Positions 34,904 through 44,542 are shown, counted from the stretch's first letter. The stretch: 64,000 nt of DNA from Pseudobutyrivibrio sp. (GCF_015057185.1 NZ_SVEV01000008.1:1-64000), one strand, 5' to 3'. Notes: a model not told the origin generated them from the letters alone. A program made the numbers and translations.

Positions 34904-35713
34904 ATGAATAAAAAAAATAGCGTTCAATTACTTTGTGAAAAAATGCCATATTTAGCAGTATTACTGGCTGTGATTGTCCCAACAATTCTTGTGGGAATAG
35001 GAGCAGCTATAGGAGAAATGATTTCCGTTGACGCTGGAAATATAGGAACGTGTATTGCTGCTGTAATATTGATGTTCATATTTAAGTTTTGTATTTTTCC
35101 GGAATTTAAAGGCTTTGTAAAAGCGGAAATCTCGGCAAAGGACATTTGCATAATAATGCTTCCTTTTATTATTTATCTAATACTTACGTTGATTTCTCCT
35201 TTGTTCTTTGGAAAATCATTATATTTTAATCCAACTATTAAAGCGATTATCATGGGGCTTTCTGCTGGATTTGGTGAAGAGGCAATGTTCAGAATTTTTT
35301 CGCTGACTATTATTATGGGATACGTTAAGAAGGAAAAAAGACTTGCTGTAATAGTTTTACTAGCATTGTTATTTGGATTAATTCATTTAGGTAACATTAC
35401 ACAGGGGGCAGATATGGTTATGTCTGTGGTGCAGATGGTCGACTCAATTTTTATGGCGCTTTTGTTTACTGAGTTGTATTTAATGACGGGTAGTGTGGTA
35501 TTTCCAATATTTGCCCACGGTTTTTATGACTATATTTGTTTTACCACAGACCCATCACTTTCCGATGAAGGAATACTTGTAGAACAGTACAGCAAAGGGG
35601 AGATTGTGTATGCTCTTGTATTGGGAATAATCGTTGGCATGGTTGCATTATATTTGTTAAGCAAAAATAAAATGCAAAAAGCCAATGAAATATGGGATAA
35701 AAAGTGGCAATAA
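34904..35713 (+). CDS. CPBP-family intramembrane glutamic protease
   Basis: 269 residues, about eight membrane segments. Motif EEAMFR (Glu125, Glu126, Arg130), FGLIHLGN with motif-2 His, and FAHGFYD with motif-3 His. Clearly different in sequence from the preceding CPBP gene. It has its own AAGGAG site and probably shares that gene's transcript. Substrate unknown. Confidence 0.85.
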   Translation: MNKKNSVQLLCEKMPYLAVLLAVIVPTILVGIGAAIGEMISVDAGNIGTCIAAVILMFIFKFCIFPEFKGFVKAEISAKDICIIMLPFIIYLILTLISPLFFGKSLYFNPTIKAIIMGLSAGFGEEAMFRIFSLTIIMGYVKKEKRLAVIVLLALLFGLIHLGNITQGADMVMSVVQMVDSIFMALLFTELYLMTGSVVFPIFAHGFYDYICFTTDPSLSDEGILVEQYSKGEIVYALVLGIIVGMVALYLLSKNKMQKANEIWDKKWQ

Positions 35714-35762
35714 GAATTATTGAAACACCAAAATAGTCAGTGGATATAAGCGGGGTAATAGT

Positions 35763-37256
35763 ATGTTGATGCATGATTTTATAAAACGTTCAGATATGAT
35801 TTCCTGTATGTTGTGTAAGGATGCGCCATGTAGTAATGCCTGCGAAAAATTTAATCCCGCAGATGCTCTTAGAAGCGTCTGGTTTGGCAATCAGGATGTT
35901 GCTTCTTTAATTATTCCTCAGGGCACCCCTTGCATGGACTGTAAAGGATCATGTGAGAATGCCTGTGTGGCAAATGACAAAGTCAGAATAAAAAATATTA
36001 TGACAACACTTTCTGAAAAAGTAAGATCTGCTGCAGAAATAGATTTGCCTCAGGATGAAGAAAGATTGAGATGCGATATGTGCGGAGTTCCATTGGAAAA
36101 TCCGTTTATTTTGGCCTCTTCTGTTGTAGCGTCAACATATGATATGTGTGCCAGAGCCTTTGAGGCTGGCTGGGCTGGAGTTTCATTTAAAACAATTTGT
36201 TCCTTGGATATACATGAAGCGTCTCCTAGATTCTCGGCAATAAAGGGCGACAACGGAAGTATTATAGGATTTAAGAATATAGAACAATTATCAGATCATA
36301 GTGTTGCTGAAAATATGCATATTTTCAGGGAACTGAAAAAGAATTATCCTACTAAATTTATTTTGGCTTCAATTATGGGAAAAGATGAGGCTGAATGGGA
36401 ATCCCTTGCAAAGGAATGTGAGGAAAATGGTGCGGATGCTATAGAGCTTAATTTTTCATGCCCTAATATGATGGAAGGGGGCCTGGGCTCTGATATTGGT
36501 CAGGTGCCAGAATTGGTGGAGAGATTCACTAGAGCCGCTAAGAAAAGTACTACTATTCCTGTACTTGCAAAGCTGACTCCAAATGTTGCAACAATGTCAC
36601 CTGCGGCGGAGGCTGCATATCGAGGCGGCGCTGATGGCGTAGCAGCTATTAATACTATAAAGAGTGTTATAGGGGTTAGCCCTTATACATTTGTTTCTGC
36701 GCCGGCAGTCAAAGGAAAGTCTGCACTGGGCGGCTATAGCGGAAATGCAGTTAAGCCTATTGCTCTTAGATTTATTTCTGAATTAGGCCAAAACAAAACG
36801 ATCGAGGGTATGCATATAAGTGGTATTGGTGGGATAGAAACCTGGAGAGATTCTCTTGAATTTATTCTTTTAGGAGCAGGTTCAATCCAAATTTGCACAG
36901 CTGTAATGCAATATGGATACAGAATTATTGACGATTTAAAAGCTGGTTTAAATTATTATTTACATCAAATGGGAATTGCTTCAGTGAAGGATATTGTAGG
37001 AGCAGGTATTGAATCCATTAGCAACACAACAGATGTGCTAGAGAGAGATACTATACTGCTGCCACAGTTTGATATTAGTAAATGCAATGGCTGTGGCAGG
37101 TGCGTAATATCATGTGATGACGGAGGTCATCAGGCAATTAGATTTGAAAATAGGATTCCTAAACTAGATGGTAGCAAGTGTGTAGGCTGTCATCTGTGCC
37201 GTCTAGTGTGTCCGGAAAATGCTATATCACAAACCAAAAAGAGAATTAGCAGGTGA
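35763..37256 (+). CDS. PreA-like dihydropyrimidine/dihydroorotate dehydrogenase with iron-sulfur domains
   Basis: 497 residues in three parts. An N-terminal Cys-rich region (about 15-70: CMLCKDAPCSNAC, CMDCKGSCENAC) resembles the Fe-S domain of dihydropyrimidine dehydrogenases. A flavin TIM barrel follows (about 95-400: YDMCARAFEAGWAG, NFSCPNM). The C-terminus has two 4Fe-4S motifs (CNGCGRCVISC, CVGCHLCRLVC). PreA itself is ~410 residues and lacks the N-terminal cluster domain. No PreT partner or other pyrimidine gene is adjacent, so the reaction is uncertain. It ends one base from the convergent small gene. Confidence 0.85.
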   Translation: MLMHDFIKRSDMISCMLCKDAPCSNACEKFNPADALRSVWFGNQDVASLIIPQGTPCMDCKGSCENACVANDKVRIKNIMTTLSEKVRSAAEIDLPQDEERLRCDMCGVPLENPFILASSVVASTYDMCARAFEAGWAGVSFKTICSLDIHEASPRFSAIKGDNGSIIGFKNIEQLSDHSVAENMHIFRELKKNYPTKFILASIMGKDEAEWESLAKECEENGADAIELNFSCPNMMEGGLGSDIGQVPELVERFTRAAKKSTTIPVLAKLTPNVATMSPAAEAAYRGGADGVAAINTIKSVIGVSPYTFVSAPAVKGKSALGGYSGNAVKPIALRFISELGQNKTIEGMHISGIGGIETWRDSLEFILLGAGSIQICTAVMQYGYRIIDDLKAGLNYYLHQMGIASVKDIVGAGIESISNTTDVLERDTILLPQFDISKCNGCGRCVISCDDGGHQAIRFENRIPKLDGSKCVGCHLCRLVCPENAISQTKKRISR

Positions 37257-37257
37257 T

Positions 37258-37542
37258 TTATATAACAATTAAGTGCAGTCTGTTGTAGTCTCTTTCCTCT
37301 AGTAAATACAGAATTCTGCGAGCTCGAGAGTACTGAGTTCTGTTGATAGAGATAACACAGAGCTTGTCAGCGCCATTGTATAATCCACGTCTGAAAAATG
37401 GAATTCTGCGCCATGATTTTGTAAATGCAACGGACTGCTCTAAAAGTAAATCTGAGGTCCTGTTGGAGACGATTCTATTTGTGGTCTCGCAAAGAACAAC
37501 ATCTCTTCCTACGTTCTTTGAAAGCTTAGGTTTCTTTTTCAT
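37258..37542 (-). CDS. hypothetical protein, partner of an XRE regulator
   Basis: 94 residues, very basic and Arg-rich, no membrane segment. I do not recognise a RelE/HigB fold or other toxin motif. It starts 14 bp after the HTH gene with an AGAGG site about ten bases upstream, so the two form an operon. Tandem placement with a small HTH gene under a palindromic operator looks like a toxin-antitoxin or self-regulated pair, with the order antitoxin first; this is only inference. Confidence 0.6.
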   Translation of the reverse strand: MKKKPKLSKNVGRDVVLCETTNRIVSNRTSDLLLEQSVAFTKSWRRIPFFRRGLYNGADKLCVISINRTQYSRARRILYLLEERDYNRLHLIVI

Positions 37543-37556
37543 ATAACATATACCTC

Positions 37557-37802
37557 TTAGTTTAAATGAATATCTAATTTTTTCCCCATAGAATCTGCAA
37601 TTTTAACTAGAAAATCTAGTGAAGGATTATACTTCCCACTCTCCATACGTGAAATATTTGATTTTTTGGTGCCTGCAATGTCTGCAAGAGCCGATTGTGT
37701 AAGATTAAGTGTCTTGCGAGTGTCACGAAGCTCTTTGGCAATTGAATGTCTGGCGGAAAGAGCTGAGGGAGTGACAACACCGTCTGAGTATCTATTCTTC
37801 AT
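37557..37802 (-). CDS. XRE-family helix-turn-helix regulator
   Basis: 81 residues. HTH_3 domain: LTQSALADIAGTKKSNISRME, then GKYNPSLDFLVKIADSMGKKL, as in HigA-type antitoxins and small phage repressors. A perfect 18-bp palindrome lies in its promoter, pointing to autorepression. It is the first gene of a two-gene operon with the basic 94-residue protein. Confidence 0.88.
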   Translation of the reverse strand: MKNRYSDGVVTPSALSARHSIAKELRDTRKTLNLTQSALADIAGTKKSNISRMESGKYNPSLDFLVKIADSMGKKLDIHLN

Positions 37803-37822
37803 AGTTCACCCCACATGTATAA

Positions 37823-37840
37823 GTTATCATATATGATAAC
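37823..37840. promoter_or_regulatory. palindromic operator of the XRE gene
   Basis: GTTATCATATATGATAAC is a perfect 18-bp palindrome 20 bp before the XRE start codon. On the minus strand it lies in the spacer after a TTGCCA -35 box, so a bound dimer would block the promoter. Confidence 0.75.
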
Positions 37841-37980
37841 ATATGGCAAGGGTATTCACAAGAAAAACATCTTTTTAATTAACCGGTAATGTACTATAAT
37901 TTTTACTGAGATATTCTTAGATTTTTGTTTTTATAATTAATAGAAACAGGAATCCTGCTAAAATATTTGGAGGAAGGAAT

Positions 37981-39240
37981 ATGGTCAACAAACAACACAA
38001 ATTTCTTACATTTATCTTAATTATTATTCTTACTACCGGTATCATTGGTGGAGTTTTTGGAATAAGCTATTTCAAAGGCGGAGTCACATTCCCGTGGCAG
38101 CTTACCACCTTGGCAAATGAGCAAAATGTTACAGAAAAGGAAACTGCTGTAGAGCCACAGACACAGGAGGAGACAGCGGTGGCTGGTAAAACAGAAACAA
38201 CTACAGAGACCACTACAACAGAGGAAACAACTGAGCCAGAGCCAGTTATCGAGGTTACCGAAGGCGAGGACACAGAGGACAATGAGCTTCACTCTAGCAT
38301 TGGCACAGCTGTTACTCATGAGGATAGAGATGATTACTATGGAGCCCTTTTTGTAGAGGATGGCAAGCTAGTAGATTCAGAGGGCAACCAGGTTCAGCTT
38401 ACTGGTGTCAGCTCACATGGCATCAATTGGTTCCCAGAATATGTTTCAGCAGACTCAATCAAAACGCTCAGAGATGATTGGGGTGTTAACGTAATTAGAC
38501 TTGCTATGTACACCAGCGATTACAATGGATATTGTGTTGGTGGCAGCGACAATCAGGAGACTCTCAAGGGAATCATTGATGAGGCTGTAGAGGCTGCTAC
38601 AGATAATGACATGTATGTTATTATTGATTGGCACACATTAAATGATAGCGACCCTAACGAATACAAATCAGATGCTATTCAGTTCTTTGGAGAGATGGTT
38701 CGTAAATACGAAGATTACGATAATGTAATTTACGAAATCTGCAATGAACCAAATGGCGACACAACATGGGACGACATCAAAAAATATGCAAACGAAGTTA
38801 TTCCTGTTATCAGAGGAGTAGATGAGGATGCAATTATCCTTGTTGGCACACCTAGCTGGTCAAGCGATTTAGAGTCAGTTGTTGATGATCAGCTTGATTT
38901 TGATAACATTATGTACACGTATCACTTTTACGCAGCTAGCCACAAATCTAGTGCTAGAAGCGATTTAGAGGATGCTTTAGAGGCAGGACTTCCAGTATTC
39001 ATTTCTGAGTACGGTTTGGTTTCTGCAGATGGCAACGGCGACGTTGATACCAAAGAAGCAGAAAAGTGGTATGACCTAATTGAAGAAAACAATCTTTCAT
39101 CATGCATTTGGAATCTTTCAAATAAGGATGAAGGTTCTGCCCTCATTAGCTCAGATTGCGATGAGACATCTGATTGGGCTGAGGATGATTTATCCGAAGA
39201 GGGACAATATTTTTATGATTATATTAAGACTGGAGAATAA
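37981..39240 (+). CDS. GH5 endoglucanase (cellulase), membrane-anchored or secreted
   Basis: 419 residues. N-terminal hydrophobic segment (about 7-30) without a clear cleavage site, then a Thr/Glu-rich linker (about 48-105), then a GH5 TIM barrel. Acid/base Glu256 in YEICNEPNG and nucleophile Glu343 in FISEYG are present, with substrate His in DWHTLND. No carbohydrate-binding or dockerin domain. It would cut cellulose or other beta-1,4-glucans at the cell surface, the only clearly extracytoplasmic hydrolase here. A TATAAT box lies at 37895. Six bases separate it from aminopeptidase P. Confidence 0.92.
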   Translation: MVNKQHKFLTFILIIILTTGIIGGVFGISYFKGGVTFPWQLTTLANEQNVTEKETAVEPQTQEETAVAGKTETTTETTTTEETTEPEPVIEVTEGEDTEDNELHSSIGTAVTHEDRDDYYGALFVEDGKLVDSEGNQVQLTGVSSHGINWFPEYVSADSIKTLRDDWGVNVIRLAMYTSDYNGYCVGGSDNQETLKGIIDEAVEAATDNDMYVIIDWHTLNDSDPNEYKSDAIQFFGEMVRKYEDYDNVIYEICNEPNGDTTWDDIKKYANEVIPVIRGVDEDAIILVGTPSWSSDLESVVDDQLDFDNIMYTYHFYAASHKSSARSDLEDALEAGLPVFISEYGLVSADGNGDVDTKEAEKWYDLIEENNLSSCIWNLSNKDEGSALISSDCDETSDWAEDDLSEEGQYFYDYIKTGE

Positions 39241-39246
39241 GTAGTA

Positions 39247-41040
39247 ATGACAACAAATGAAAAATTAACAAAGCTTCGAGAATTGATGAATGAGAGAGGA
39301 ATCGATATGTATCTTATTCCTACAGACGATTTTCATTCATCTGAGTATGTAGGAGAGCACTTTAAGGCTCGCAGCTTTATTACTGGATTTACAGGTTCAG
39401 CAGGTACAGCTATTGTTACAGCAACAGAGGCTCATTTATGGGCTGATGGCCGTTATTTTGTTCAGGCAGCAAAGCAGATTGCTGACAGCGAGATTGTTCT
39501 TGAGAGAATTGGTGAGCCTGGAGTTCCAGAGGTAGATGAGTTCATCGAAAAGAATTTACCAAAGGGCGGTTGCCTTGGTTTTGATGGACGTTGTGTTTCA
39601 GCAAAGAATGCAGCAAAGTATTCTGATATTGCAGCTGAAAAGGGTGGCAAGCTTGCTACAACAGAGGACTTAGTAGACATTATCTGGGCAGACAGACCAG
39701 AGCTTCCAAAGGCTACTACATGGGTTCTTGCAGATGAGTTTTCTGGCGAGAGCATGCCAGCTAAAATCTATCGCATCCGCGAAAAAATGAAAAAGAAAAA
39801 GGCTGATGCACATCTTGTTACTAGCCTTTATGACATTTCATATATTTTAAATATCAGAGGAAATGATATTCAAAACGTTCCAGTTTTCTTGGCATTTCTT
39901 TTGATTACAGATGATAGTGTTATCTTATTTACAGACACTACAAACTGGCCAGAGGAGTCGATGAGCTACCTCAACGACAACAACGTAAAGCTTTATCCAT
40001 ATGATATGGTTTACCATTACATGCAAAGCGCTGATATGGCTGACAGAAGAGTTCTTCTTGATGAGAGCATTGTAAACTACAATATCGTAAATGCACTCAA
40101 GGGCTCAGCTACTATCATCAATGGCAAAAATCCATCAGAGCTTATGCGTGCTGTTAAAAACGAGACAGAGATTAAAAACACAAGACTTGCTCATATTAAG
40201 GATGGCGTTGCTTGTACAAAGGCCATCAAATACGTTAAGGAAAACATTGGCAAAGAGCCAATGACAGAGATTACTGTTTCTGATTATTATGAAGCTAGAC
40301 GTAGAGAGCAGGAGAATTTCCTGGACCTTTCATTTGGAACAATTTCTGCTTACGGACCAAATGCAGCTATGATGCACTACAGTGCAAAGCCAGGTTCAGA
40401 AGCAACACTTAAACCAGAGGGCTTCTTGCTTGTTGATTCAGGAGCACATTACCTTGAGGGTACAACAGATATCACTCGTACAATCGCTCTTGGCGAGCTT
40501 ACACAGCAGATGAAGGAGTACTACACAGTAGTTCTTCGTTGCCACTTGAGACTTCTTGCAGCTAACTTCCCTAAGGGAGTTACTGGAGCAAACCTTGACA
40601 TTCTTTCACGTGGACCAGTTTGGGATATGGGACTTGATTACCGTTGTGGTACAGGCCACGGCGTAGGACACATCTTAAATGTACACGAGGGACCAAACCG
40701 TTTCCATTGGAGAGTGCTTCAGGGACAGAACTCTGCAGAGATTCTTCCAGGTATGATTACAACAGACGAGCCAGGTCTTTACATTGAAGACGGCTTTGGA
40801 ATTCGTATCGAAAACGAGCTCCTTTGCGTAGCAGGTGAGACTACAGAGTACGGAGACTTCCGCCACTTCGAATCCCTCACTGTATGCCCAATCGACCTTG
40901 ATCCAGTTATCCCTGAGATGATGACTGAGGCCGAGAAAAAGACCCTCAACGAATACCACGCAATGGTTCGTGAAACCCTCAAACCTTATCTCACCGTGGA
41001 TGAGTATGATTGGCTCGTTAAGGAAACACGTGATATCTAA
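39247..41040 (+). CDS. Xaa-Pro aminopeptidase (aminopeptidase P, M24B), three-domain type
   Basis: 597 residues, matching the long three-domain aminopeptidase P. Two N-terminal creatinase-like domains precede the pita-bread catalytic domain. Metal ligands are visible: Asp in LLVDSGAHY and in TTDITRT, His in GTGHGVGH, Glu in TTDEPGLY and Glu in RIENELL. It removes N-terminal residues before proline in the cytoplasm. Its ribosome binding site lies inside the GH5 gene, six bp upstream, so the two may be co-transcribed despite unrelated roles. Confidence 0.93.
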   Translation: MTTNEKLTKLRELMNERGIDMYLIPTDDFHSSEYVGEHFKARSFITGFTGSAGTAIVTATEAHLWADGRYFVQAAKQIADSEIVLERIGEPGVPEVDEFIEKNLPKGGCLGFDGRCVSAKNAAKYSDIAAEKGGKLATTEDLVDIIWADRPELPKATTWVLADEFSGESMPAKIYRIREKMKKKKADAHLVTSLYDISYILNIRGNDIQNVPVFLAFLLITDDSVILFTDTTNWPEESMSYLNDNNVKLYPYDMVYHYMQSADMADRRVLLDESIVNYNIVNALKGSATIINGKNPSELMRAVKNETEIKNTRLAHIKDGVACTKAIKYVKENIGKEPMTEITVSDYYEARRREQENFLDLSFGTISAYGPNAAMMHYSAKPGSEATLKPEGFLLVDSGAHYLEGTTDITRTIALGELTQQMKEYYTVVLRCHLRLLAANFPKGVTGANLDILSRGPVWDMGLDYRCGTGHGVGHILNVHEGPNRFHWRVLQGQNSAEILPGMITTDEPGLYIEDGFGIRIENELLCVAGETTEYGDFRHFESLTVCPIDLDPVIPEMMTEAEKKTLNEYHAMVRETLKPYLTVDEYDWLVKETRDI

Positions 41041-41085
41041 GGTTGAAACATAACAGTTAATTTAAAATCTTTAATTATTAGAAGA

Positions 41086-41216
41086 GCCAGTAGGTAACAA
41101 GCCCTTAGAGAGTTAATTAAATCTAAGCTAGTAATAGACAAGCTCTTAGGTTACTGAATGAGGCATGTTAGCCGAATGAAGTAACACTAAGGCTTGTAAC
41201 CGTAACTGGCGGACTA
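41086..41216 (+). promoter_or_regulatory. putative structured leader RNA, copy B
   Basis: P1 gccagt (41086-41091) pairs with actggc (41205-41210). P2 caagctcttag (41139-41149) pairs with ctaaggcttg (41187-41196), with the same bulged U. P3 gttact pairs with agtaac around a 24-nt apical region beginning GAAUGAGGCAU. GGACUA (41211-41216) follows, then AAGGGA and the polA start. Unlike A and C it has an inserted hairpin cttaga/tctaag (41104-41127). A second P2-like strand, caagcccttag (41098-41108), could compete for the same 3' partner. Confidence 0.75.
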
Positions 41217-41230
41217 AAGGGAATAAACAT

Positions 41231-43933
41231 ATGAAATTATTGTTAATGGATGGACATAGCATAGCTAACAGAGCTTTTTATGGAGTGCCAGATCTTACGA
41301 ATAGCGCCGGCGAGCACACCGGCGCCATTTTTGGTTTTTTGAATATGATGTTTAAGTTCATTGAGGATGAGCAGCCAGACAATTTTGCGGTGGCATTTGA
41401 CGTTCATGCTCCTACATTTAGACATAAAATGTTCGACGCATACAAGGGCACACGTAAACCAATGCTTCCTGAGCTAAAGGAACAGATTCCTAGAATTCAG
41501 GAGCTTTTGCAGGCAATGGGTGTGCCAGTTATTAAAATGGAAGGTTGGGAGGCTGATGATATCCTAGGCACTCTTTCTCGCATAGGTGAAGAGAGAGGAA
41601 TGGATGTAACAATCGTTTCCGGAGATAGAGATTTACTACAGCTTGCCACAGAAAAAGTAAAGATTTCTATACCAAAAACTAAGAAGACTGGAACAGAGAT
41701 TGAGAATTATTATGCTGAGGATGTTAAGGCTTTATATGGTGTTACTCCAAAGCAATTTATTGATATTAAGGCTCTTATGGGAGATGCATCTGATAATATT
41801 CCTGGCGTAGAGGGAATCGGAGAAAAAACTGCATCTAATTTAATTCAGCAATATGGATCAATCGAGGAATGCCATGCTCATGTTGAGGAACTAAAACCAC
41901 CAAGAGCATCCAAAAATTTGGCAGCTCAGTGGGATATAGCAGTTCTTTCAAAGGAGCTAGCTACAATCAATGTAAATGCTCCAATAGAGCTAGAAGAAGG
42001 CTGCACAAAGCTTGGCAATCTTTTCACTGAGGAGGCATATCTTCTTTGCAAGAGATACGAGCTTAAAAAGCTCCTTCCTAGATTTGAATCAACTGAGACA
42101 GAAAAGGTCATCGACAAAACCTCAGAGACCTTTAAACGTATATACGAATTAAACGAGGTAGAAGCATTCTTCACAGGACTTCAGTCTGCCGGCAAGGATT
42201 TCGTTGGTGCTAGCATTATGGCTGACGAGGATAGAACCATAAAGGGTGCAGCACTTTCAGATGGAGATGCTACCATTTACGTTGACTGTGCAGGACTCAT
42301 TACACCAGAATACTTGGCAGACAAATTGATCTCTGTAAGTAAAGCTGGCGTTAGATTATGCTTCTGGGATTTGAAAAATGCAATGCATTTGCTCTTTGAA
42401 TTGCTTAATGAAAATGATAAAAAAGCTGTTTTAGAAAAGGGTGGCAAATCAGAGATTTTCCCTAATGCAGTAGACGTTGCAGTGGCATCATATTTGCTTA
42501 ATCCTATCAAAAAGGAATACACAGCTGATGACATTGCAAATGAGACTCTTGGAATCATCATTCCAGCCCAGGCAGATTTATTTGGAAAGAAAAAGCTAAA
42601 GGATGCACTTAATGATGACAGCTTACTTGATGCTGTTACCACATACGCTTGCTACAACGCATACGTGGCATATGCTTCCTTTGAAAAAATAATTGGTGAG
42701 ATAGAAGCTCAGGGAATGGTAGATATCTTTAATAATATCGAGATGCCATTGGTGTACACATTATTTGATATGGAGCTTCAGGGCGTTGCCATGGACAAGG
42801 AAGCTCTTACAGAGTTTGGCGGAAAGCTTTCTGTTAGAATCGCAGAGCTAGAGAAAAGCATTTATGAGCAGGCTGGTGAGGAGTTCAACATCAATTCTCC
42901 AAAGCAGCTTGGAGTTATCTTATTTGAAAAACTTGGAATTGAAGGCGGCAAGAAAACTAAAACAGGCTATTCTACAGCGGCAGATGTTTTAGAAGAATTA
43001 GCACCAGCAAATCCAATAATCACAGATATTTTAGAGTATAGACAGCTGGCTAAATTAAAGAGTACATACGCTGATGGATTAGCTACCTGCGTGGCTGAGG
43101 ATGGAAGAATCCATTCAACATTTATGCAGACAGTTACAGCCACAGGACGTATCAGCTCAACAGAGCCTAATTTACAGAACATTCCTATTAGAATGGAGCT
43201 TGGAAGAGAAATCCGTAAGGTATTCTATCCAAAGGATGGCTGCGTATTTTTAGATGCTGATTACTCTCAGATTGAGCTTAGAGTGTTGGCTCACATGTCA
43301 GGAGACGAAGGCCTTATCAATGCATTCAAGGCTGGCCAGGACATTCACCGTTCTACAGCTTCATTGGTCTTTAACACTCCATTTGATGAGGTTACCGACC
43401 TTCAGAGACGTAGTGCCAAGGCTGTAAACTTTGGTATTGTTTACGGTATCAGTGCCTTTGGTTTGGCAAAGGATATTGGAGTTGGCAGAAAAGAAGCTCA
43501 GGAGTATATCGACAATTACTTCATGGCTTACCCAAAGATGCATGAGTTCCTAGAAGGATTAAAGGAAAGCGCAAAGGAAACAGGCTTTGCAACAACCATG
43601 TACGGTCGTCGCCGTCCTGTCCCAGAGCTTGCTTCATCAAACTTCATGACTCGTCAGTTTGGTGAGAGAGTTGCCATGAATTCACCTATCCAGGGAACAG
43701 CCGCAGACATTATCAAAATAGCCATGGTAAAGGTTCATGATAGATTACTTGCTGAGGGGCTTAAATCAAAATTACTTCTTCAGGTTCATGATGAGCTTTT
43801 AGTTGAGACTTACATTGAGGAACAGTCACAGGTTGAGAAGCTTATTGCAGAGGAAATGGAGAATGCAGCCCAGCTTTCTGTTAAACTTGAGATAGATATG
43901 AATGCCGGAAAGAATTGGGCGGAGAGTCACTGA
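41231..43933 (+). CDS. polA: DNA polymerase I
   Basis: 900 residues. The 5'-3' exonuclease domain (about 1-290: DGHSIANRAFYG, SGDRDLLQL) is followed by a degenerate 3'-5' exonuclease-like domain in which I see no DxE motif, so proofreading is probably absent, as in several Gram-positive Pol I enzymes. The polymerase domain has motif A DADYSQIELR (Asp675), motif B RRSAKAVNFGIVYG and motif C QVHDELLVE (Asp854). It acts in Okazaki-fragment maturation and repair. The gene has a structured leader RNA and is followed after two bases by coaE. Confidence 0.96.
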   Translation: MKLLLMDGHSIANRAFYGVPDLTNSAGEHTGAIFGFLNMMFKFIEDEQPDNFAVAFDVHAPTFRHKMFDAYKGTRKPMLPELKEQIPRIQELLQAMGVPVIKMEGWEADDILGTLSRIGEERGMDVTIVSGDRDLLQLATEKVKISIPKTKKTGTEIENYYAEDVKALYGVTPKQFIDIKALMGDASDNIPGVEGIGEKTASNLIQQYGSIEECHAHVEELKPPRASKNLAAQWDIAVLSKELATINVNAPIELEEGCTKLGNLFTEEAYLLCKRYELKKLLPRFESTETEKVIDKTSETFKRIYELNEVEAFFTGLQSAGKDFVGASIMADEDRTIKGAALSDGDATIYVDCAGLITPEYLADKLISVSKAGVRLCFWDLKNAMHLLFELLNENDKKAVLEKGGKSEIFPNAVDVAVASYLLNPIKKEYTADDIANETLGIIIPAQADLFGKKKLKDALNDDSLLDAVTTYACYNAYVAYASFEKIIGEIEAQGMVDIFNNIEMPLVYTLFDMELQGVAMDKEALTEFGGKLSVRIAELEKSIYEQAGEEFNINSPKQLGVILFEKLGIEGGKKTKTGYSTAADVLEELAPANPIITDILEYRQLAKLKSTYADGLATCVAEDGRIHSTFMQTVTATGRISSTEPNLQNIPIRMELGREIRKVFYPKDGCVFLDADYSQIELRVLAHMSGDEGLINAFKAGQDIHRSTASLVFNTPFDEVTDLQRRSAKAVNFGIVYGISAFGLAKDIGVGRKEAQEYIDNYFMAYPKMHEFLEGLKESAKETGFATTMYGRRRPVPELASSNFMTRQFGERVAMNSPIQGTAADIIKIAMVKVHDRLLAEGLKSKLLLQVHDELLVETYIEEQSQVEKLIAEEMENAAQLSVKLEIDMNAGKNWAESH

Positions 43934-43935
43934 TT

Positions 43936-44538
43936 ATGAAATTTATAGGTGTAACAGGAGGTGTTGGGGCTGGCAAAAGCACAGTCCTTGCCCTTCTAAA
44001 AGATAATTTTAATTGCAAGGTTTTGCTAGCCGATGAAGTGGCAGCAGAGCTGATGACACCAGGCCATGATTGCTTTGATAGAGTGGTGGCTTTGAAATGG
44101 CCAGAGTCGGTGCTTGATTGTCAGGGGAAAATCGACAGACTGAAAATGGCCAAATTCATGTTTGCTGACAATAGCTTGCGTGAACAGGTCAATGACATCG
44201 TTCATCCCGCTGTAGAGCAAGAAGTACTAAATCAGGTAGAGGCCGAAAGAGAAAGACACAATATAGAGTACTTTTTCTTTGAAGCTGCATTGCTCATAGA
44301 GTGTGGTTATGGTAAACTTGTTGATGAGATGTGGTATGTTTTTGCCACAGAAAACATCAGAGAAAAGCGTTTAATGGAGTCTAGGGGTTACTCAAAAGAG
44401 CGCATCAATAATATGATGAGTTGTCAGCGCAGTGACGAGAGCTTTAGAGCTAATTGTCAGTTCGTGATTGATAACAGTGGTTCGCCAGAGGACACATTGG
44501 CGCAGATTACAAACTATATAAATTCTAAAGGGGACTAG
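43936..44538 (+). CDS. coaE: dephospho-CoA kinase
   Basis: 200 residues from the ATG at 43936, two bases after the polA stop, with GGAGAG at 43921. P-loop GGVGAGKST (Lys14), Asp in LADEVA, and the lid region with TENIREKRLMESRGYS. It phosphorylates dephospho-CoA in the last step of CoA synthesis. The polA-coaE order is common in Firmicutes. Confidence 0.93.
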   Translation: MKFIGVTGGVGAGKSTVLALLKDNFNCKVLLADEVAAELMTPGHDCFDRVVALKWPESVLDCQGKIDRLKMAKFMFADNSLREQVNDIVHPAVEQEVLNQVEAERERHNIEYFFFEAALLIECGYGKLVDEMWYVFATENIREKRLMESRGYSKERINNMMSCQRSDESFRANCQFVIDNSGSPEDTLAQITNYINSKGD

Positions 44539-44542
44539 GTTT

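Noticed and set aside
37258-37542. RelE/HigB toxin call for the 94-residue basic protein
   Set aside because: No RelE-fold motif or catalytic residues are recognisable; only gene order suggests a toxin.
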